Assembly (NCBI GenBank): GCA_944389175.1
Contig: CALXLK010000009.1
Coordinates: 1-64,000, forward strand
Source: an uncultured Opitutales bacterium
GTDB lineage: Bacteria > Verrucomicrobiota > Verrucomicrobiia > Opitutales > Intestinicryptomonadaceae
Reading direction: 5' to 3'
DNA: 64,000 nucleotides
The notes below the pieces were generated by a model. The model saw only the letters and a list, made by a program, of their open reading frames with translations, did no database searches and was not told where the DNA came from. Shown here piece by piece: positions 58,604 to 64,000 of the stretch (positions are counted from its first letter, which is position 1; the number at the start of each line of letters is the position of its first letter). The translations under genes were made by a program, and so were the position numbers.

Positions 58604-59797
58604 ATGTCAGATACGGACAAAAAATTATTGCTGTACAGATTGGCGGCCATGTCGTTTTTTTTCATGCAGGGTATCGTTTTTTCAAGCTGGACGACCCGAA
58701 TTGCCGATATAAGGACTGCCCTTAATCTTTCGGAGGCGCAGCTGGGCACCATACTTTTTGCCCTCCCGCTCGGACAGCTGCTTACAATGCCCCTCTCCGG
58801 ATATCTCGTGGCGAGGTTCTCCAGCAAAAAGTGCATACTTACAGCTTCGATGATATACCCTTTGTGCCTGCTTCTCATCGACGCATCCTCAAGCATAACC
58901 GAACTGTTTCTGGCCCTGTTTTGTTTCGGTATCACCGCCAACATAAACAACATAGCCTTCAACACACAGGCCGTATCGGTCGAAAAGCTAAGTCCGCGCT
59001 CAATAATGGGCACAATGCACGGCACGTGGAGCCTGGCGTGTTTTTGCGGAGGCATCATAACCATGCTATTTAGCCGCGCGGGAATTGGCATAACAGAACA
59101 CTACATAATAACGATAGTCTATTCCGCCGTAAATCTCGCCATCTTCGGCCGCCTGCTCTACCCCTTCGACGCAAACCCGAGGGAGAAAAAGCCCGGGGAC
59201 GAGGGCAAGACCAGGGGTATGTTTTCGCCGACGCCCTTCATTTTGATGCTCGGCATTGTAGCATTCGCGTGCATGAGCTGCGAAGGCACCATGTACGACT
59301 GGAGCATAATATACTTCCGCGACATAGTAAAGGTGCCGGCGAAAAACAGCGCCATAGGCTATATATGCTTCATGTCGATGATGGCGCTCGGGCGCTTCGG
59401 GTCGGATTTCTTCATAAACCGCTTTGGCCGCACGCGGGTTCTGCAAACAAACGGCGCGATAATAACTTTCGGAATGATGCTTGCTGTAATATTCCCGTAT
59501 CCCGTCCCGGCGACGATAGGGTTCTTCCTCGTGGGCATTGGCGTTTCCTCTGTAATTCCGATATGCTACTCCTCGGCCGGGCGCTCGCGCAGAATGCCCT
59601 CGGGCATTGCCATTGCAACTGTTTCAAGCATCGGCTTTCTCGGATTCCTCATGGGGCCGCCGATTATTGGCCATATCGCGGCGGCGTCAAACTTGCGGGT
59701 GTCTTTTGCCACGATGGCTGTCATCGGCTGTTTTGTCTCCATAATCGCGCCGTTTCTGCGCAATAGGCTCGACGGCGACGACTCAAAGAGCCAATAG
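58604..59797 (+). CDS. MFS transporter
   Basis: A 397-residue inner-membrane transporter of the major facilitator superfamily with about 12 transmembrane segments. The start at 58604 (ATG, MSDTDKKLLLYRLAAMSFF) is chosen because the upstream GTG at 58544 would add a 20-residue polar stretch. The loop 2-3 has GYLVARFSSKKCIL, the usual GxxxDRxGRR-type site with conserved Gly and Arg. A pattern like FxxxRFGRTRVLQ follows loop 8-9. The layout resembles the YbjJ/fucose-permease-like group, so the substrate may be a sugar or similar small molecule, but this cannot be fixed. Confidence 0.82.
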   Translation: MSDTDKKLLLYRLAAMSFFFMQGIVFSSWTTRIADIRTALNLSEAQLGTILFALPLGQLLTMPLSGYLVARFSSKKCILTASMIYPLCLLLIDASSSITELFLALFCFGITANINNIAFNTQAVSVEKLSPRSIMGTMHGTWSLACFCGGIITMLFSRAGIGITEHYIITIVYSAVNLAIFGRLLYPFDANPREKKPGDEGKTRGMFSPTPFILMLGIVAFACMSCEGTMYDWSIIYFRDIVKVPAKNSAIGYICFMSMMALGRFGSDFFINRFGRTRVLQTNGAIITFGMMLAVIFPYPVPATIGFFLVGIGVSSVIPICYSSAGRSRRMPSGIAIATVSSIGFLGFLMGPPIIGHIAAASNLRVSFATMAVIGCFVSIIAPFLRNRLDGDDSKSQ

Positions 59798-59922
59798 CCT
59801 TCGGCCTTTTTCATAAAATCTTAAAAAAATAAAAATTTTTCTTTAAAAATTAAGATAATCTGCAAAAATACGCCTTGCCTTCTTTTTATTATAGGAGGGT
59901 ACATAGTCTTACATTCGCTATT

Positions 59923-61164
59923 ATGAAAAGGATAATTGTTGCTATAGGCGCGACGGTATGCGCTTACACCACAATGTTTGCGGCCGGATTCCAGACTCTG
60001 GAACAGGGCGCATCTAACATGGGCACCGCGGCAGCGGGCGCCACTGCAAACGCAAATGCCGACGCAACCGCGGCATTTTGGAACCCGTCGGCAGGGTTCA
60101 ATGCGGGATTGGAAGTGGGAGAGACGAAAGTCGACGTGGGAATAAATGTCGTCCTCTCGGTATTCGATTTCAACGCCACGAGCGTGACCAGCGTCAATCC
60201 GACGCTCAAGCCCGGTAAAAGCGGCGATGCCGGCTGCACGAGCATAGTTCCGAATGTGTTTGTTCTGCACCGCCTCACCGAAGACGTAATGCTAACCCTT
60301 TCAATGACGGCTCCGTACGCATTGGAGACTGACTATGACGAAAACTGGGTCGGGCGCCAGATGGCTCTAAACAGCAACCTCACCACGCTCGAGTTTAATC
60401 CGAGCCTAGCCTACCGCATAAACAAGTACATAACAATTAACGGCGGCATATCGGGCCAGTGGCTGCACGCGAACCTGACTTCCATGCCCGACTTTGTAAA
60501 CGAGTACGCCGTATCCGGACAGAGCTTTGCAGTGGGCGGAAACGCCGGTTTTACAATCAACTACGCCGAAGACGGAAGGGTTGGCTTTCAATGGCGCAGC
60601 GAAGTCAGCCACGACATAGCCGGAAACCTGAATATAAACGGCAATGTGGCAAAGCGCATAGGCTGCGATCTAACTCTTCCCCAAACATTTACCGTAGGAT
60701 GGTACCAGCGCCTAAGAGGCGATTTAAAACGCTTTGCCGTAATGGTTGATTACGCTTACACGATGTGGTCGAGCTTTGACAACCTCTACATATACGGCAA
60801 GGACGGCTCCGGCGCGGTGACAAACCAGGACGAGTCTTGGAGAAACACATCGAGGGTTTGCGGCGGCATACATTTCTTCCCCCTTTCCAATGACGATCTG
60901 GTAATTCGCCTGGGCGCCGCCTGGGACCAGACTCCCATAAAAGACGCCCAACACCGCTACGCCAGAATTCCCTGCACCGACCGCCTGTGGTTTTGCGGCG
61001 GCATAGGTTACAAGTACGGCAATTTCAATATCGACATCTCCTATACGTACATATACTTCCTCGACGATCCCGAAATGAACGACGCCTCTTACGGAACGCA
61101 ACTTGAAGGTTATTTTGAGGGGCGCGCCCACGTATTTGCAATTCAGTTCGGATACAAATTTTAA
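59923..61164 (+). CDS. FadL/OmpP1/TodX-family outer-membrane porin
   Basis: A 413-residue outer-membrane beta-barrel. The start at 59923 gives a signal peptide (KRIIVAIGATVCAYTTMFA). The mature N-terminus AGFQTLEQGASNMGTAAAG, followed by a DATAAFWNPSA stretch, is the FadL hatch signature. The rest has alternating amphipathic strands and ends in Phe (IQFGYKF), as outer-membrane proteins do for BAM recognition. FadL proteins move long-chain fatty acids or other hydrophobic compounds, such as aromatics, across the outer membrane. No fatty-acid genes are nearby, so the substrate is unknown. It is followed by a GNRA-loop terminator. Confidence 0.92.
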   Translation: MKRIIVAIGATVCAYTTMFAAGFQTLEQGASNMGTAAAGATANANADATAAFWNPSAGFNAGLEVGETKVDVGINVVLSVFDFNATSVTSVNPTLKPGKSGDAGCTSIVPNVFVLHRLTEDVMLTLSMTAPYALETDYDENWVGRQMALNSNLTTLEFNPSLAYRINKYITINGGISGQWLHANLTSMPDFVNEYAVSGQSFAVGGNAGFTINYAEDGRVGFQWRSEVSHDIAGNLNINGNVAKRIGCDLTLPQTFTVGWYQRLRGDLKRFAVMVDYAYTMWSSFDNLYIYGKDGSGAVTNQDESWRNTSRVCGGIHFFPLSNDDLVIRLGAAWDQTPIKDAQHRYARIPCTDRLWFCGGIGYKYGNFNIDISYTYIYFLDDPEMNDASYGTQLEGYFEGRAHVFAIQFGYKF

Positions 61165-61204
61165 ATTTCGAGGGTAAAAATATTTTTCCGACGACGATTT
61201 TTGC

Positions 61205-61237
61205 GCGGCGGCCGAAAGGTTAGCCGCATTTTTTTTT
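61205..61237 (+). terminator. Terminator of the FadL-type gene
   Basis: GCGGC (61205-61209) pairs with GCCGC (61223-61227), with an inner GGCC-GAAA-GGTT stem and one bulge, followed by ATTTTTTTTT. The GAAA loop is a stable tetraloop. It lies 40 nt past the stop. Confidence 0.8.
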
Positions 61238-61434
61238 ACAAGGAAGGGAAATTGATTAAATGGGGCAATCAATGTCTGAAACCGCGCTATTGCGAGTGTT
61301 TTAGCCGCATGGAAGCAGATATCATATATGCATAACATAGCCCGAAATAAACACTTGGCAAAAATTTGCGCTTTTTTAGCTTGACGGGAACAAAACATTG
61401 TCCACCATACCCAATTTTAAGACTAAGCACAACC

Positions 61435-61719
61435 ATGTCGGACGAAAAAGTTTCATGCACCCTCACAGTTCAAAACAAGATGGGCATTCATGCCCGTCCT
61501 GCAGCTATGGTCGTTCGCATTTCGAACAAATATCCCGACACCGACGTTTTTGTGGAAAAAGACGGCGAGCAGGTTAACGGCAAGAGTATCATGAGCCTCA
61601 TGATGCTTGCCGCAGGCAAAGGCTCTGAGGTTAAGTTTACAGCCTCCGGAAAAAACGCCAACAAGATGCTTGCCGAGATTACGGATCTCTTCGACAGAAA
61701 GTTCGACGAGCAGGAATAG
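61435..61719 (+). CDS. HPr-family phosphocarrier protein
   Basis: A 94-residue HPr-like protein. GIHARPA (17-23) carries the phosphorylated His19, and GKSIMSLMMLAA (49-60) carries Ser51, the site that HPr kinase modifies in organisms with that control. Length is normal. It starts at ATG 61435; a longer frame would add an unrelated leader. No enzyme I or PTS transport genes are in the window. In Verrucomicrobia the protein often acts in regulation rather than sugar uptake, which I know from the phylum's incomplete PTS and cannot see here. Confidence 0.93.
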   Translation: MSDEKVSCTLTVQNKMGIHARPAAMVVRISNKYPDTDVFVEKDGEQVNGKSIMSLMMLAAGKGSEVKFTASGKNANKMLAEITDLFDRKFDEQE

Positions 61720-61738
61720 CAAAAAGACGCAATTTCTA

Positions 61739-61775
61739 AAAAAACGCCTTCATTTTCACATGGGGCGTTTTTTTA
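61739..61775 (+). terminator. Terminator of the HPr gene
   Basis: AAAACGCC (61741-61748) pairs with GGCGTTTT (61764-61771) and T-rich sequence follows. It lies 22 nt past the stop. Confidence 0.78.
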
Positions 61776-62606
61776 TGGGCGGAATGTTCTTTTGCGCGAC
61801 ATGTTTGTCAACACCCGCGAAAACGACGGAATAAAAAAAACGCCCTTTGAAAAAAAAGAATGGCAAACATAAAAACGGAGGAACTTCGGGCGAAATATCA
61901 ACCTTAAGGCTTACAACCCCACTGCCTGCAATATTCAAATTACTTTGCTCTTATTATCTAACAAGAGTTCAACTGAACTGTATTAAGAAGGCCTCTCTTG
62001 GCGCCATAGAAAAAAGTAGTTGCCATCAAAAAGAAGCGGCAATTAACGTTTCTATGCGCGGACTCTATCTGCCCAAAAGACCAATTTTGCGCATAAGCGC
62101 TTGAATGACTGTCTGTTTTGCATATGTGCGGCGTCTGGGCGGGATTTTCCGCCTCGTCTGCCCCGCGAAACGGCTTTTTCTAATATCTTTATTTACCGCT
62201 TGGCGGCCGTTTAAAATTTGCGTTTTTCTTACACCAATATGGGGCTTGCGTACACAGTAAGGCAGATTGTCCTCATTTCGGGCCCGCTTAGGGGGAAAAT
62301 TCCCGCAACTTGGCTGCATGGCGGAGAAAATTTTGGGAGAATAGCCGCAATGTGCACGGCGGCCTCGGTAAGTATTCAAGCATCGCCCGAGAAATATTTT
62401 TCTCCTTTTTTCTTTTTTTCTTAGGGATAAAAGATAGTCGCAAAAAACAAAAAAAACGCGCCGAAAGTACGGGAAAGAACAGAAACTCCCCGGGAAACGG
62501 GGATTGACAAATTCCAACGATAGAATGAGCCCAAACAACTCATTCGGCAAACCCCCATTTGCTTTACGAGGATTGAAAGCCGATATAATGGCGATTGCCA
62601 GAACAT
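61776..62606. other. Gene-free stretch between HPr and lpxK
   Basis: About 830 bases with no gene I can support. A pyrimidine-rich patch (62395-62425) and GTACGGGAAAG (62468-62478), a near match to the recurring ATACGGGAA word, are the only patterns. It contains the convergent ends of the HPr (+) and lpxK (-) transcripts. Confidence 0.45.
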
Positions 62607-63824
62607 TTATTTTTTCTGATCGGCCTTTCTCTTGGGGAAGCAGATTCTTTCAACTGCGTTTTCGAAATCGTCAGCGCCGGATATTATGTCGATTTCCAAT
62701 TTTGTGTAGAAGAAATCAATCTTTGGGTTGTAGGTTGCCTCTATTCTGACCGAGTCTTTCTCGGTGGTGACAACCATTTCAGCGCCCTTTGCGGCGGCCG
62801 TCTCAAAAACGGAGTCAAGCTCCGACTCAGAGAAGCGGTGGTGGTCGAGAAAACGCTTTCTCAAGACCAATTTTGCCCCGAGTTCCCTGAGGAAACGCTC
62901 AAAGCTCTCGGGGGCTGCTATTGCCGAAAAGCAGGCAACCTTCTTGCCCTTGAGCCTCTCAAGCGGGACTTTTTCAAGTGTCTTAAAATTTACAAGGCAC
63001 CTTAATTTATGCGTACATTCTATTATTTCCGCCGTCTTGTTATAGGTGCGTATGGTTTGCTCGAGCTCGTAGTCTTTCTCGCCGTTTGATTTTGTCAAAA
63101 ATATATAAGAGGCTCTTTTGAGGTGCGATACCGGTTCGCGCAGTATGCCGCGCGGGAGAAGCCTGCGGTTGCCGAACGGGTTTGTCTTGTCGACAAGCAA
63201 AAGCTGAAGCTGACCCTTAAGCGGCAGATATTGAAAGCCGTCGTCGAGGATGAGGGTGTCTGCGCCGAACTCGGTTATGGCGTAATGGCCGGCCCTTACC
63301 CTGTTTTTATCGACGATTACAATTACGCCGGGAAGATTGCGCGCAAGCATGTAAGGCTCGTCGCCTGCGACGGACGAGTCCAGAAATATGGTCTTTCCGT
63401 CCGATACGACGCGCGGCTTCGGAGACTCCCCGTGCGTAAACCAGCGCGACAGCTTCCCAAAGAAGCTGTCCGACTTGCTCTTGTATCCGCGGCTTAAAAT
63501 TGCCACCCGCCTGCCGCGCTCGGCAAGCGATCTTGCAAACTTTTCCACGATGGGCGTCTTGCCCGTGCCGCCCACGGTAAGGTTGCCCACAACGACGACA
63601 AGGCAACCCAGCGGCGCATCTCGCAAAATGCGCTTATCATACAGGTAAAAGCGCAGCCGCGCTATAAATTCGAAGACAAACGACAGGCAAAAAAGCACGC
63701 CCCCGTAAAGCACCGCGACAAACCCGTCGGCGCGGTCGTATATTACGTCGGCAGTAAAATTGGCAATGCGCTGGGCGTATGATTTCAGCCTTCTTCTTAT
63801 GCGTTGGAATAAAGTCAATGACAA
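62607..63824 (-). CDS. lpxK: Tetraacyldisaccharide 4'-kinase
   Basis: A 405-residue kinase that adds the 4' phosphate to lipid A precursors at the inner membrane. The first part has a membrane-associated helix (about 35-57), followed by the P-loop [16 protein letters not shown] (77-92) and the LxSRGYKS block of LpxK. DDGFQY and DAxHxxxxY-like LDHHRFS motifs are present. I choose the TTG at 63824 because AAAGGG lies 6-7 nt before it and the preceding gene ends at 63841. The upstream ATG at 63923 would overlap that gene by 83 bp. Its presence implies a lipid A-containing outer membrane. Confidence 0.92.
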   Translation of the reverse strand: MSLTLFQRIRRRLKSYAQRIANFTADVIYDRADGFVAVLYGGVLFCLSFVFEFIARLRFYLYDKRILRDAPLGCLVVVVGNLTVGGTGKTPIVEKFARSLAERGRRVAILSRGYKSKSDSFFGKLSRWFTHGESPKPRVVSDGKTIFLDSSVAGDEPYMLARNLPGVIVIVDKNRVRAGHYAITEFGADTLILDDGFQYLPLKGQLQLLLVDKTNPFGNRRLLPRGILREPVSHLKRASYIFLTKSNGEKDYELEQTIRTYNKTAEIIECTHKLRCLVNFKTLEKVPLERLKGKKVACFSAIAAPESFERFLRELGAKLVLRKRFLDHHRFSESELDSVFETAAAKGAEMVVTTEKDSVRIEATYNPKIDFFYTKLEIDIISGADDFENAVERICFPKRKADQKK

Positions 63825-63840
63825 TCCAATCCCTTTGATT

Positions 63841-64000
63841 TTAACGGCGGTTTTTCCTGTTGTTTTGCTCGAGCTGACGATCCTGGAGATCCATTTCCTC
63901 GTACTGCTCGCGCAGCCTGGCAAGCTCGTCTTTTTCCGCAGAAAGACCGGCGCCTCTAAGCATCGATTCGGCGCTCTTAATCACCTTAAAGGCCTCCTTT
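63841..64000 (-). CDS. 3' end of an unidentified gene
   Basis: Only the last 52 codons lie in the window; the gene continues beyond the right edge. The visible tail is a highly charged helix (KDELARLREQYEEMDLQDRQ), probably a coiled coil, ending in a basic stretch. It stops 17 bp before the lpxK start, so the two genes are probably cotranscribed. I cannot name it from this part. Confidence 0.6.
   Translation of the reverse strand, partial: KEAFKVIKSAESMLRGAGLSAEKDELARLREQYEEMDLQDRQLEQNNRKNRR

Overview
This window looks like chromosomal DNA from a Gram-negative member of the Verrucomicrobiota, probably an Opitutae-like, host-associated or polysaccharide-degrading lineage. This is inference, not a database match. 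It rests on four things. There are outer-membrane genes (lpxK, a FadL-type porin, a DUF374 acyltransferase). A Minf_1886-type protein, a family I know mainly from Verrucomicrobia and Planctomycetes, is coupled to the SUF genes. Glycolysis uses a PPi-type phosphofructokinase. Exported glycan enzymes (GH106-like, GH2, DUF5696-like, SGNH) and Tat-exported Gfo/Idh oxidoreductases are common. I see no phage, insertion sequence, CRISPR array or rRNA operon.

Layout. 1-2400: tRNA-Thr and tRNA-Ala, a chagasin-type inhibitor lipoprotein and a DUF374 acyltransferase. 2400-7700: a Tat-exported Gfo/Idh protein divergent from a pentapeptide-repeat protein and a GH106-like hydrolase. 7700-13560: PPi-PFK, a VOC protein, a DevB/DevC exporter pair without an adjacent ATPase, and argH. 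13.8-16.5 kb: a DUF5696-like exported protein and an 800-bp gene-free stretch with a possible small RNA. 16.4-23.5 kb: carB, a Minf_1886-type gene, sufC, sufB and sufD on one strand. 23.7-27.9 kb: four tightly coupled genes (Gfo/Idh, ruvC, a sugar nucleotidyltransferase, an unknown exported protein). 28-31.2 kb: an FtsB/DivIC-like protein and a pullulanase-type GH13. 31.5-41 kb: an exported beta-rich protein, rubrerythrin, CBS-type family II pyrophosphatase, rpsP-trmD-rplS, an HMGL-like aldolase, carA and fructose-bisphosphate aldolase. 41.3-46 kb: an SGNH hydrolase divergent from a large GH2. 46.3-50.7 kb: two overlapping, atypical chemoreceptor-like proteins. 50.9-58.2 kb: comM, a CinA/PncC-like protein, and both methylmalonyl-CoA mutase subunits. 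58.6 kb to the end: an MFS transporter, a FadL-type porin, HPr, lpxK and the 3' end of one more gene.

How the genes fit together. The exported hydrolases, the porin, the MFS carrier and GH13 fit growth on complex glycans. PPi-PFK, class II aldolase and family II pyrophosphatase fit a PPi-aware glycolysis. Methylmalonyl-CoA mutase fits the succinate-propionate route. carA and carB are split by about 15 kb and argH lies apart from both. Minus-strand genes usually end in a clear hairpin plus T-tract.

The least explained signals are four. (1) A family of purine-rich, C-poor intergenic blocks shares short words and mostly lies between convergent gene ends. (2) A promoter-plus-terminator unit of about 125 nt has no ORF. 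(3) Two ATGA-coupled double-Cache receptors have divergent signalling tips. (4) The Minf_1886-type gene is translationally coupled to sufC.
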